The notes under the pieces were generated by a model. That model worked only from the letters and a program-made list of their open reading frames with translations. It did no database searches and was not told the DNA's origin. A stretch of 64,000 nucleotides of DNA from Macrostomum hystrix (lineage: Eukaryota; Platyhelminthes; Macrostomidae): the NCBI GenBank assembly GCA_950097015.1, contig CATNEN010000001.1, positions 8,737,001-8,801,000 on the forward strand, read 5' to 3'. Numbering within the stretch: position 1 is the stretch's first letter; the number at the start of each line of letters is the position of its first letter. Of the stretch, positions 45,001-56,300 are shown piece by piece. The position numbers and the translations under genes are program-made.

Positions 45001-45938
45001 AGTGCCAAGCTTGTGAGTAGTTTGTGAAGTGCCGAGCTTTTGAGTAGTTTGTGAAGTGCCAAGCTTGTGAGTAGTTTGTGAAGTGCCAAGCTTGTGAGTT
45101 GTTTGTGAAGTGCCAAGCTTGTGAGTAGTTTGTGAAGTGCTGAGCTTGTGAGTAGTTTGTGAAGTGCCAAGCTTGTGAGTAGTTTGTGAAGTGCCGAGCT
45201 TGTGAGTAGTTTGTGAAGTGCCAAGCTTGTGAGTAGTTTGTGAAGTGCCGAGCTTGTGAGTAGTTTGTGAAGTGCCAAGCTTGTGAGTAGTTTGTGAAGT
45301 GCTGAGCTTGTGAGTAGTTTGTGAAGTGCCGAGCTTGTGAGTAGTTTGTGAAGTGCCGAGCTTGTGGGTAGTTTGTGAAGTGCCAAGCTTGTGAGTAGTT
45401 TGTGAAGTGCCAAGCTTGTGAGTAGTTTGTGAAGTGCCAAGCTTGTGAGTAGTTTGTGAAGTGCCAAGCTTGTGAGTAGTTTGTGAAGTGCCAAGCTTGT
45501 GAGTAGTTTGTGAAGTGCCAAGCTTGTGAGTAGTTTGTGAAGTGCCGAGCTTGTGAGTAGTTTGTGAAGTGCCGAGCTTGTGAGTAGTTTGTGAAGTGCC
45601 GAGCTTGTGAGTAGTTTGTGAAGTGCCAAGCTTGTGAGCAGTTTGTGAAGTGCTAAGCTTGTGAGCAGTTTGTGAAGTGCCAAGCTTGTGAGTAGTTTGT
45701 GAAGTGCCAAGCTTGTGAGCAGTTTGTGAAGTGCCGAGCTTGTGAGTAGTTTGTGAAGTGCCAAGCTTGTGAGTAGTTTGTGAAGTGCCAAGCTTGTGAG
45801 TAGTTTGTGAAGTGCCAAGCTTGTGAGTAGTTTGTGAAGTGCCAAGCTTGTGAGTAGTTTGTGAAGTGTCGAGCTTGTGAGTAGTTTGTGAAGTGCCAAG
45901 CTTGTGGGTAGTTTGTGAAGTGCCAAGCTTGTGAGTAG
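42067..45938. repeat. 27-bp minisatellite, 3.9 kb
   Basis: About 143 copies of a 27-bp unit (core GTGAGTAGTTTGTGAAGTGC, then C-A/G-AGCTT). Variants such as GAAGCACC and CTTTTGAG mark blocks: CTTTTGAG near 43661 and 44660, and GAAGCACC at 42920 and 43919, are both 999 bp apart (37 units). The minus strand has a 1,289-codon open frame of nine-residue repeats (LTSLALHKL); the period is a multiple of three, so the open frame follows from the unit itself. Confidence 0.98.
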
Positions 45939-46486
45939 TCTTTTTAAGTACCGGGCTCGTGAGCAGCTCGCGGGCTTTGTTTCTTATTAGTTAGTGAAAC
46001 ACCAAGCTCGCGGGAATCTACGGGTATAGTCGTCTCCCGTCCAGTTTCAACGTGCGTCATGAGTTGAGACTAAACAGTCTTGCACTATACTGAACATACT
46101 GTATTACTGTGGTACCAAAACACCTTATCTAAAAACTAAAGAAAATAACGCTCCTGTTAATTTGTTTAATCCTGATAAGGTGCAAACAATTCAGGAAGCT
46201 TATGTAGATTGCCGAGTAAATTCTTCAGAATGGGTACTAAAACGTACTAAACGTAAGCTAAAAGTTAAGTATCGGATCTTCAAGAATATGGTAATATAAA
46301 CCTATTTACTATGGCCAAATACACACCAAAATTAAACAACGCATAAAAACATCTTCAATCTCCGATTATATTTCCTTTTTGCGAGCGGAATTCAACGTTA
46401 TATATGTTCTATAAAGTATTAAATGCATAAAATCTTTGTATAATTTAGTAAAGGTGTTTCTAAAATATATTAAGGGAAATCTTGAT
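45939..46486. other. Unassigned spacer between arrays
   Basis: A few decayed units at the left edge (to about 46010), then AT-rich sequence. No gene seen. Confidence 0.5.
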
Positions 46487-47135
46487 TTCGACGACTTCTT
46501 GAATTCGACGACTTCTTGAATTAGACGTCTTCGTCAATTAGACAACTTCTTGAATTGGACGACTTCTTGAATTAGACGACTTCTTGGATTAGACGACTTC
46601 TTAGACGACTTCTTAGACGACTTGTTAGACGACTTCTTAGACGACTTCTTAGACGACTTCTTAGACGACTTCTTAGACGACTTCTTAGACGACTTCTTAG
46701 ACGACTTCTTAGACGACTTCTTAGACGACTTCTTAGACGACTTCTTAGACGACTTCTTAGACGACTTCTTGAATTGGACGACTTCTTGAATTGGACGACT
46801 TCTTAGATGACTTCTTAAATTAGACGACTTCTTAGACGACTTCTTAGACGACTTCTTAGACGACTTCTTAGACGACTTCTTAGACGACTTCTTGAATTAG
46901 ACGACTTCTTAGACGACTTCTTGAATTGGACGACTTCTTGAATTGGACGACTTCTTGAATTGGACGACTTCTTGAATTGGACGACTTCTTGAATTAGACG
47001 ACTTCTTGAATTAGACGACTTCTTGAATTAGACGACTTCTTGAATTGGACGACTTCTTGAATTAGACGACTTCTTGAATTAGACGACTTCTTGAATTAGA
47101 CGACTTCTTGAATTATACTAATTCTTGAATTTAAA
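46487..47135. repeat. Mixed 12/17-bp minisatellite (GACGACTTCTTA / GACGACTTCTTGAATTA)
   Basis: Two related units interleave in runs: a 12-bp GACGACTTCTTA and a 17-bp GACGACTTCTTGAATTA (with a TTGG variant). The longer appears to be the shorter plus five bases. About 45 units in all. 47136-47718 has no recognised feature. Confidence 0.95.
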
Positions 47136-47718
47136 CAACATTTATTAGGATTTTTAAGAGGATTTAGGATTAGGAATTAGATCGAATAAATTAGTATTTA
47201 TTAGAATTTAAACAACACGATTGGTTCACTGATGAAATAACTTTTGTTTTTTTAAGTCGACCTTCGACTATCCGGCTGAGTTTCTGGAAAACTCCATTCA
47301 ATCAAACGCCAAATGTAAATATAAACAAACCATCAATATGCGAGCCTATCCTGGATGACATAAAATGCTGACCTATCTACTTAATAAAGCATCTAGGTAA
47401 TTAATTGCACTGTCAAATTAGACTGGTTATAAATTATGAAAGTTTGTTGCGAGTCATTTTTTTTTTTGACGCCTTGCACAGCATAAAAACTTGTGAGGCA
47501 GCCAGGCGAACTATTAATATATACTGATATAATTTAGCTATGCCATTTACCTGGCTCCTAAATAAGGAAAGAGAATTCCTTTCAAACGATGAAAGATGAG
47601 GCAGACGAAATTGAAAGGAAATGAGAGGACAGACGAGAGAGGACGGCCAGGGGAAGGGAACGATCGAGCTCCGCTTCCACTATATTTCATATACAAATTC
47701 ACAAGAATAGAAAATGGA

Positions 47719-47726
47719 GAATGGAG
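47719..47726. repeat. Target-site duplication, left (GAATGGAG)
   Basis: Eight bases directly left of the hAT element, identical to 52377-52384. Eight-base duplications are the hAT hallmark. Confidence 0.96.
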
Positions 47727-50700
47727 TAGGGATGCCAAAAACCGTGCTCTTTTGAGAACCGGTTAACCGGTTTTAAAAACCGTATTTTTCAGGAAACCGG
47801 TTTTTAAAAACCGGTTTGTGCGTCAATTTCGTAAACAAATAACAAATGAACTTGCGGCTTTAAAATGCATGCTAGATACCTCTTTTACATATTTGTCATT
47901 TGTTTCCCCCTGCTTTGTTTGACCCTTGAAGGCTTTGACTTGCTGTTGCTGTTTAATATTATAATTTGCGAAGCATAATACTATTGAATAAATTAATAAG
48001 TTATAATAAACACGAGGCACGAATCTGACTAATAATGTCAGTGACGTGCTTTATTGTCATTTCATTCTCTTAATTCGTTGGCAACTTGGCAATTGGCATC
48101 AGCCAGCATTCTCACATTTCAGACAGTCATGTTTTTTTCTTCAAAAATTATTCGGCATTTGGCATTGGAATTGGCGCAAGCAAACAAAAAACAAGATAAA
48201 GAAAAAGACCAGACACAGACACAAAGACAATTTTGTCGTAAAAAATTGCGCAACAAACCCTGCAGGCTTCAAGCTACAAACTAGTTTCTACTCTACTCGA
48301 ACTCGAAGTGCATGTGTATAGGAGTTTAGCTACTTCCATATCTTCTACTCTACTCTATCATTTTTCCACACTATTCCACTCAACTTATCTCATCTGCTGT
48401 CATTATCCTGCTCAATCTAAATGTATCTCTTCTTATTGTCAACTTCTCAAAACTCTTTCACTCTTCAGTCTTTTCTTAGTAATCCAACTCTAATATGGTC
48501 ATGTGACTCATGTCCTATTCTAGGACAATTGACTTTTAACTTAATTTCACTTCCATAAGTCCTTGAAATGTTTGACAATACAGGGAGGGAAATGTGAATG
48601 CAATGCAATCATGTGTCCCTTTCACGCTTTAAAAAGTAATGGCGGAGCATGACGAGCCTTGACAGTGTAGTGTCAGTCAGTCGAGATCGCACTTTCGACA
48701 GGAAAGATCCACTTGCAGAAAACGCACGTTCAGCCTCGACACTTGTAGGTGGAATTAGCTGAAGTCCTTGGTATAGTTGCGTGAGCAAAGTGCCTCGTTG
48801 CTGTGCAATACGGAGGAACTCAATCTCGCGGCCAATTCGACTTTCTAGTGTCATGCTTTGGTTTCGATTTCGAGGCTGCTCATTCTTCTGTTGCAAAAAT
48901 AACTTCAGCTGGTCTTCTAGGCCTATGCAGACCTCTTGCTGATTTGCCCGATTGCTGTCGATTGCTTCAGCTGGTCTTGAACACGCAGCTACTGGTGCTG
49001 GTAAAGATGATGCTGCCAACTCCTCCGAGCGTGTTGACAATTCCAGATTCATGTTAAGACCTGCTGCAGCTGCTCCACTTTCACTAGCAGTTTGATCGGC
49101 ATTGTCCTCAGGCTGTGCACACAGTTCTAGTTTCTTGGCGAGAGCAATTAAAGTATACTTAACGGCATTGAGCTCAGATTTTGAGTCAGTAGCTCCATAT
49201 TGGAAGAGAAACTTGGCTGCAGTGACTATGGGTCCGCTGCGCTCTTGAATACGCAGCTTAAGTGAGCTGGAAAGATCCTGTGCAGGGTCACTTTCTTGGC
49301 TTGACAGCTTCAGTATGGCGAACTCTACTGCATTGATTGCAGTGACGATTGTGCAATCACGCTGGCATAGTGTCTTCACAATTAGCTCTACAGGTTTGAG
49401 GGCCTGGTTGATTTCATTCAAGCGTGCAATGTCTTGGCGATCCAATGGGAATTCGAGATCAAGTTGCAAGAGTGCTCGCTGTATGGGCTTCAAAAGCAGC
49501 AAGAAGCGATCCACCATACTCAGCAAGGAATTCCACCGAGTCCGACAATCAAGGATGAGACTAAGCTCAGATCCATGACTTGCCTTCACAAATGACTGAA
49601 GTGTGTCATTGCGCACAGGTTTTCCGCGAAAACACTTGACAACATCGCGAACTTTGACAATGAGTTCTTGAATAGTAGGATTCAGTTGCATAGCATTGCC
49701 ATCAGTTCCTTCATCAGACAAGTCCCACAGCATGGCCACTTCAGCATCATCACATGCATCAGCTTCGACATCAGAAACAGAAACAGTAGATGTAACTGCG
49801 GTAGCAACAGGACAATAAAGCACATCAGATACAGCCAGATGAATTGCATGTGCAAAACACAGGTGGTGCTCAGCATGAATTAACCTTCCAAACTTCACCA
49901 TCACTGATGCTCCGTCTGTAGTACAAGCAATGATGTCTTTGGTGACATCTACTCCAAACTTGCTGACATGTTCAGTTACAAGCTGCAAACAAGCCTCAGC
50001 ATTCATTGATCCATGAACTCTTACAAGTCCAAGATTGTGATGACTTCGATTGGCTAAGTGAATGTTCACATTCATATAACGACGATTGTTTATACCTGTC
50101 CACTCATCAAGTGTCAGGGCAAACCTTTCACCACATTTGCGTCGCGCACAAAGATCTGTCTTTATTTCAGCCTCAACTGAGTCTGCAAACAACATCACCC
50201 GAGCCTTGATTGTCTCCCTTGACTTGGGGACATGCACTCCACGTGCTTGGAGACCACTTCGAATATCCTCAGATGTTACAAACAATCGAAATGCAATTCC
50301 ATCCTTGGCTACCATTCTGGCAAAAATAGCATTATCATCCACTGGCTTACGAGACAGAAATTCAACTATTTTTGACTGCTTTGCAGGTGTTGGGCCAGCT
50401 AGGGCAGCTTGGACAACTGGGCCAGCTGCAGCTGTGGCAGTGGGGGCAGCTTGGCTATCTTGCAAAGGTTGGCTAATGCTGCTAGTAGCACGAGGCATTC
50501 TGCTATTTCCAGACTTAGTATTTGTCCCAGAAACAGGAAGTTTGATATCATGTAACTTCTTCAGATGCGCATGCATGGCCGAAGTGGATCCTCCCTTAGT
50601 CTGGATTGTAGTCTTGCAAATATTGCAACTAGCTTGCTTTTCAGAAATTCTCTGAAAATTCGTCCATATGCTAGACTTTGGAAGACTAGACATTTGTATC

Positions 50701-52376
50701 TTTGCTGATGTCCTGAATCCTGATGATGATCTGCAATTAATTAGATTAGATTTTTTTACTTATATTCAATGGTAGTTGTTATTTATTACTTATGAATTCA
50801 AATAAAATATTTAGAAATATGTAAAAAAATATTATTAGGCCTACCCTATCATTTTATATATGATATAACCATGGAGATTTCACTTTGAAATTTGACAGAA
50901 ATATATAGTTGGCTAAGGCTAATGACTTATGACTTAAGGCTAATGAGTAGTAATGACGAATGGCTAAAGCCCACCTGGTTGCACCTTTACCCTTAGGACC
51001 CTTTGGGCTTTCCCTTGGCTATATAAGTAATTCAAACCTTTCCTAAGAAATTTTACTATATGATATATATATATACTTGCAATTACAAATTTACAAAAAA
51101 ATTATTCATTTTCTTAGCATTTATATTTAGAATTAAATAAATTTATTTAATTGTCATTGACAATAGTCAGGCTTAACTCACATATTTTGAATTTGGATTT
51201 TAAAGTGCCACACAGCCCACACTGGCCCATGCATAGTACAATGCACTTTGTACATATTTAATTATGCTTATAGATTACAGTTACATATAGTTACAGATGA
51301 TAGTAGACTATATATAGAGCTCCTTCATTAGACTGATTAGAAGAGAAATTAGCAAATGGTTGGGCTTGGACACTTGGGCCTATACTCAATAGTAAATACT
51401 AAATAGTAAATACCTAACCTAACTCCTAGACTCCTGAGTCCTGAGTCCTGACTCCTGACTCCTGTCCTGTCCTGAGTAAAGATAATGCTGAGCTAATGGC
51501 AATGGCAATGCTGCCTGCCAGTGCCAGCCAGTGATATGATATGGAAACCCGTACAAACAACAATCCGACATCAGCCAATGTTGGCGACTTTTTCGACGTT
51601 GGCCAACGTCGCTGTAGCATTACCGCTTTTACCATCTCCTGAGTCCTGAGTCCTGACCACCAACACCAACCAACCGACGTTTGACGTTTATTTAGATTTA
51701 GACGTCTGCTAGACGTCGGGTCGGGTCGGGATCGGATTCGGGACTCGGGACCGGGAGATAGGAAAAGTGGTAATGTTACATTACAGCGATGTCGGCCGAC
51801 GGTCGACGTCGGGATCGGGTCGGGAGTCGGGACTCGGATTGTTGTACTTGTACTTGTACGTTGTACTTGTACGTTGTACGGGAAACTAGAAAGCTGAAAG
51901 CTAAAAGTTAAAACTTCTGGATCTGGAAGCCCTGAAAAATGACTGAATCTGAATCACTGAATGCTGAAAGCCTAGCTGAAAGTCTGAAACCCATCCTAGT
52001 AGCCGTAGGTGGTGATACGAAAGTTACGAAACACAAATTGCCCAAGACAAATCCCATTCTATTTTACGTTATAATATTTTCACTTTTGATTTCGAAGAAA
52101 TTATTGAATTTAAATTTCTAATTTTCAAGAGTCACGACTCACGTTGAATTGTTTGCGACATTATGAATTGTGATGTGTATTGTTGTGGTTGTGACATTTG
52201 TCACGTTGTTGTGAGTCTTGTGACTCTTTATATCTAGATTGTATTCCATTTTAGAATTTTAATAAGCATGTGAAAAACCGTGAAAAACCGGACCAAAAAA
52301 CCGGTTTTTTCAAAACCGGTTTTTCGGCCCGAAACCGGTTTTTTGGCAAACCGGTTAACCGGAGTTGGCATCCCTA
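47727..52376 (-). mobile_element. Complete autonomous-type hAT DNA transposon (4,650 bp)
   Basis: Ends in perfect 12-bp inverted repeats TAGGGATGCCAA (47727-47738) and its complement (52365-52376), flanked by identical 8-bp duplications. Both subterminal regions, about 47750-47820 and 52270-52362, are packed with CCGGTT / AACCGGTTAACCGG palindromic motifs, probable transposase binding sites. The element encodes one full-length transposase on the minus strand (48609-50693). About 1.67 kb of non-coding DNA lies upstream of that start, including CCTGAGTCCTGA repeats near 51430 and GTCGGGTCGGG stretches near 51715-51850. Unbroken coding and perfect ends suggest recent insertion. Confidence 0.96.
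48609..50693 (-). CDS. hAT transposase with BED zinc finger
   Basis: 694 residues from ATG at 50693, with no stop or frameshift. Residues 10-48 form a BED-type zinc finger (W10, C23-x2-C26, H43-x4-H48). The RNase H-like core has candidate acidic residues D196 (LTLDEWTG) and D260 (CTTDGASV), followed by CFAHAIHLAV, which matches the CxxH motif of hAT enzymes. The C-terminal dimerisation region carries PPTSVEAERAFSASGSFLSK, including the candidate catalytic Glu near 653-655. It would excise and reinsert the surrounding element in the nucleus. The intervening 300-650 region includes the usual helical insertion. Activity is inferred, not shown. Confidence 0.97.
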   Translation of the reverse strand: MSSLPKSSIWTNFQRISEKQASCNICKTTIQTKGGSTSAMHAHLKKLHDIKLPVSGTNTKSGNSRMPRATSSISQPLQDSQAAPTATAAAGPVVQAALAGPTPAKQSKIVEFLSRKPVDDNAIFARMVAKDGIAFRLFVTSEDIRSGLQARGVHVPKSRETIKARVMLFADSVEAEIKTDLCARRKCGERFALTLDEWTGINNRRYMNVNIHLANRSHHNLGLVRVHGSMNAEACLQLVTEHVSKFGVDVTKDIIACTTDGASVMVKFGRLIHAEHHLCFAHAIHLAVSDVLYCPVATAVTSTVSVSDVEADACDDAEVAMLWDLSDEGTDGNAMQLNPTIQELIVKVRDVVKCFRGKPVRNDTLQSFVKASHGSELSLILDCRTRWNSLLSMVDRFLLLLKPIQRALLQLDLEFPLDRQDIARLNEINQALKPVELIVKTLCQRDCTIVTAINAVEFAILKLSSQESDPAQDLSSSLKLRIQERSGPIVTAAKFLFQYGATDSKSELNAVKYTLIALAKKLELCAQPEDNADQTASESGAAAAGLNMNLELSTRSEELAASSLPAPVAACSRPAEAIDSNRANQQEVCIGLEDQLKLFLQQKNEQPRNRNQSMTLESRIGREIEFLRIAQQRGTLLTQLYQGLQLIPPTSVEAERAFSASGSFLSKVRSRLTDTTLSRLVMLRHYFLKRERDT

Positions 52377-52384
52377 GAATGGAG
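52377..52384. repeat. Target-site duplication, right (GAATGGAG)
   Basis: Identical to 47719-47726; marks the right boundary of the hAT insertion. Confidence 0.96.
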
Positions 52385-53339
52385 GGAGGGCTATTAAAGA
52401 AAGAAAAATTGAAATAGCATGATAATAAAAGAGTGAGAAAGAAATACGGTAGCTAAAAGCCCCCGGTGCAACAATAACAGTTGCATATATGCACAATACA
52501 CACTATCGCTTGATTGGAATCGTAGAGGTGAAGGAAAATGAGATTATAGTAAGACGGGTGAGAGATTTAGCTGCAATTGTGGATTGTGGGATAGGGCTTT
52601 CTAAAACCATTCCTTAGCGGAGAGAGTGAGTGATGCTTAACCGTCCAATGCTTAATTTGGGGGGGTGGGCTGCCAGACTGCCATTTCTCCAGTGGTTGGG
52701 TCTGGCATTTCATACCGGGGCGGCGGGGGAGTAGGCAGGGCTGACACCCACCTCACCTCCTATCGTCCATCTGTGCCCCACCCCTCTCCGCTTTAACTTT
52801 AGAACCCCGATACCCCACTCTACTGGCCCGCCGCGGGGTTTGGGGGTCAAAAAGAGGGAGGGGGGAGAGGCCCTACCGCACCCACTCCTCACAGGGCGGC
52901 GCGCCGAGCGGTGTGTTTTCCGCGCATACCCCTCCACCGTCCCTCCCCCACAGAGGCCTTGATAGAAAGAGAGAAGATAGACAGGGAAAGAGAGACGAAC
53001 GGAGTAAAAGATAGATAGAGAAAAGAAGAGAAGAACTAGGGATAGGGCCACGAGGACAGGACAAGAAAATAAGAACTGTCTTGAGGAAAGGTTTTTTCAC
53101 TCAGTTGACCCCCGCCTTCGGCTAAAGCCTTTTAGAAGAAAGCGTCGGGCAAGGGGGCATCCGAGCCGAAGCCAAACAAGGCTACAGCAGTGCGGACCTG
53201 CTATTGAAAGGCGGAGCACTATAAACAGAATTAGGCAGCTAAAGAGAAATTCTATACTTAGCTTCCTCCTTTGTCGGTGCGCATCGAGTCGCGTCCGTGA
53301 CCCCGTGAATCAGCTGGCGGCAATTCCGAACTGTCAAAG
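52385..53339 (+). promoter_or_regulatory. Upstream region of the GPCR gene
   Basis: More GC-rich than the surroundings, with G/C-rich tracts at 52660-52940. It should contain the 5' leader and perhaps the promoter of the receptor gene starting at 53340. No TATA box or other defined element is confidently placed, and the minus-strand open stretches here show no domain. Confidence 0.35.
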
Positions 53340-56300
53340 ATGTCCGCGCCAACAGTTTGGGAAAAACTGGCGCCAAATGTGCCGTGCAACTGCAGCAGTT
53401 TAGAGATCGGCCTATTCAAACAGGAGATCATTAGCCTGGTGAATATGAGCCAACAATGTATCGACGTGCTGCCATCGTGCAACTACAATCTTGGTAGTAA
53501 AGTTCTACTTGGCTTCATTCTGTCAATCATCGCCTGCGGCACCTTCTTTGGCAATGTGCTAGTCGTCATGGCAGTATTGCTAGTTAAGAAGCTACAGAAT
53601 CCATCCAACCTGCTAATTGTTAGCCTGGCATGCAGTGACCTGCTAGTCGGCCTATTAGTATTGCCGTTCGCCATCATCTACCAGTTGATGAATTATTTTC
53701 CATTTCCAGAGGAGGTCTGCAATTTTTGGACCTCATGCGATCTACTATTGTGTACTAGTAGCATTTTGAACCTGTGCGCCATCTCCATAGATCGCTATTT
53801 GGTGATTACAAAACCGTTTGAGTACGCCGTTAAACGAACACCTGCGAGGATGGGATTAATGATTGCCGCTGTTTGGTTACTAAGCGCTTGCATTAGTATT
53901 CCGCCTTTATTCTCCAGTTGGAAGAATAAATTCAACGAAGGTCACTGCGGTTATCCCACTAGCACCGAGTATCAGGTCTACGCGGTGTTTGTCGCTTTTT
54001 ATCTGCCTCTGATAATTATGCTAGTTCTGTATGGCAACATCTTTAAGCTGGCTAGAAAGATGGCCAAAGCGGACGAGAAGCAGAAGGTTGTACATCTTCG
54101 CCAGGAAGATAGGAACCTCATTGACGAACAATTGCCGCCAAATACTAACGGCGCGACGGCTGGCGCGAGGCCTTCTTTACAAAGCGGTGGCACCAGTCGT
54201 AGCGGCGGAGCCGCAGCGGCAGCCAAGAAGAAAAGCAGCAGCGATACTAAAGCTATCAAAACACTGGGCGTGATTATGGGCTGCTTCACCTTGTGCTGGC
54301 TGCCATTCTTCATTATGCAGGTGAGGACGCCTGACATCTACATCCGGGGTCGGCTCAATGAGACTCTTCCAGCACCCTTCCAGCACCTCTTCCCTGTCTC
54401 ATCGCTCCCTACTCAGTCCTATCTCCCAGTGCCTCGTAGTCATAAACTATAGATTGCGTCTAGTCTCTCCGTGTCTAGTCTCTCCCGTGTCTAGTCTCTC
54501 CCGTGTCTAGTCTCTCCCATGTCTAGTCTCTCCCGTGTCTTATCTCTCCTGTGTCTAGTCTCTCCCGTGTTTCATCTCTCCCGTGTCTAATCTCTCCCAT
54601 GTCTCATCTACCCCAGTGTCTCATTTCCCCAGTGTCTAATCTCTGCCGTGCCTAATTCTCTCCCGTGTCTCATCTCTCCCGTGTCTCATCTCTCCCGTGT
54701 CTCATCTCTCCCGTGTCTCATCTCTCCCGTGTCTCATCTCTCCCGTGTCTCATCTCTCCCGTGTCTCATCTCTCCCGTGTCTCATCTCTCCCGTGTCTCA
54801 TCTCTCCCGTGTCTCATCTCTCCCGTGTCTCATCTCTCCCGTGTCTCATCTCTCCCGTGTCTCATCTCTCCCGTGTCTCATCTCTCCCGTGTCTCATCTC
54901 TCCCGTGTCTCATCTCTCCCGTGTCTCATCTCTCCCGTGTCTCATCTCTCCCGTGTCTCATCTCTCCCGTGTCTCATCTCTCCCGTGTCTCATCTCTCCC
55001 GTGTCTCATCTCTCCCGTGTCTCATCTCTCCCGTGTCTCATCTCTCCCGTGTCTCATCTCTCCCGTGTCTCATCTCTCCCGTGTCTCATCTCTCCCGTGT
55101 CTCATCTCTCCCGTGTCTCATCTCTCCCGTGTCTCATCTCTCCCGTGTCTCATCTCTCCCGTGTATCTGTAGCGAACTATCTATAATAAGCTCACTACTA
55201 GTCTGAAACGCTCGTTATAAAAGCACGCCTGTCTGAACAGCCAAGCCAAAATTAGGCTGCTAACGGAACGTAAAATAATTAATCTCTAAGCCATTTTACT
55301 CATAGCTAGCTATTCGGTAGGATTTTAGCCAAACCAATCCCTTATATGGTCTGGCAATTTTCTACGAATCCTTTGTACCGTAGCTAGAATGTTGAGCAGT
55401 TCAGATTTGTATCTCAGTTTCAGCTAAGCTAAATCTACTCGTATAACTAAACAACTGCATTAGAACTAAAGCCAATTAGCCAGCTTAGTTAAGATGCAAT
55501 CAAATATTCGATTAGGCCTAGCTAATGATAATAATCCTTGTATGAAATTCCTTAATTAAAATATTCTTGCTTACATAAGAATGTGATTGTATTCCTAGAC
55601 GAGTTATTTTACAGATTCCAAGATTCCAAGATTCCAGGAATTTAAATAGATCCCAAGATTTTAGTCTGTTACTCATCCAGATTCCAAGATTTTAGTCTGC
55701 AACTCATCCAGATTCCAAGATTTTAGTCTGCAACTCATCCAGATCCCAAGATTTTGGTCTGTAACTCATCCAGATCCCAAGATTTTAGTCTGCAACTCAA
55801 CCAGATTCCAAGATTTTAGTCTGCAACTCATCCAGATTCCAAGATTTTAGTCTGCAACTCATCCAGATCCCAAGATTTTAGTCTGTAACTCATCCAGATC
55901 CCAAGATTTTAGTCTGCAACTCAACCAGATCCCAAGATTTTAGTCTGCAACTCAACCAGATCCCAAGATTTTAGTCTGCAACTCATCCAGATCCCAAGAT
56001 TTTAGTCTGCAACTCATCCAGATCCAAAGATTTTAGTCTGCAACCCAACCAGATCCAAAGATTTTAGTCTGCAACTCAACCAGATCCCAAGATTTTAGTC
56101 TGCAACTCAACCAGATCCAAAGATTTTAGTCTGTAACTCAACCAGATCCAAAGATTTTAGTCTGTAACCCAACCAGATTCCAAGATTTTAGTCTGTAATC
56201 CAACCAGATTCCAAGATTTTAGTCTGTAATCCAACCAGATTCCAAGATTTTAGTCTGTAATCCAACCAGATCCAAAGATTTTAGTCTGTAATCCAACCAG

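Noticed and set aside
42057-45926. 1,289-codon minus-strand open frame of LTSLALHKL repeats as a protein
   Set aside because: It lies wholly in a 27-bp tandem array whose period is a multiple of three; there is no unique flanking domain, signal peptide or splice context. Kept only as a finding to test.
50086-50655. 189-codon plus-strand frame inside the transposon
   Set aside because: Antisense shadow of the intact transposase.
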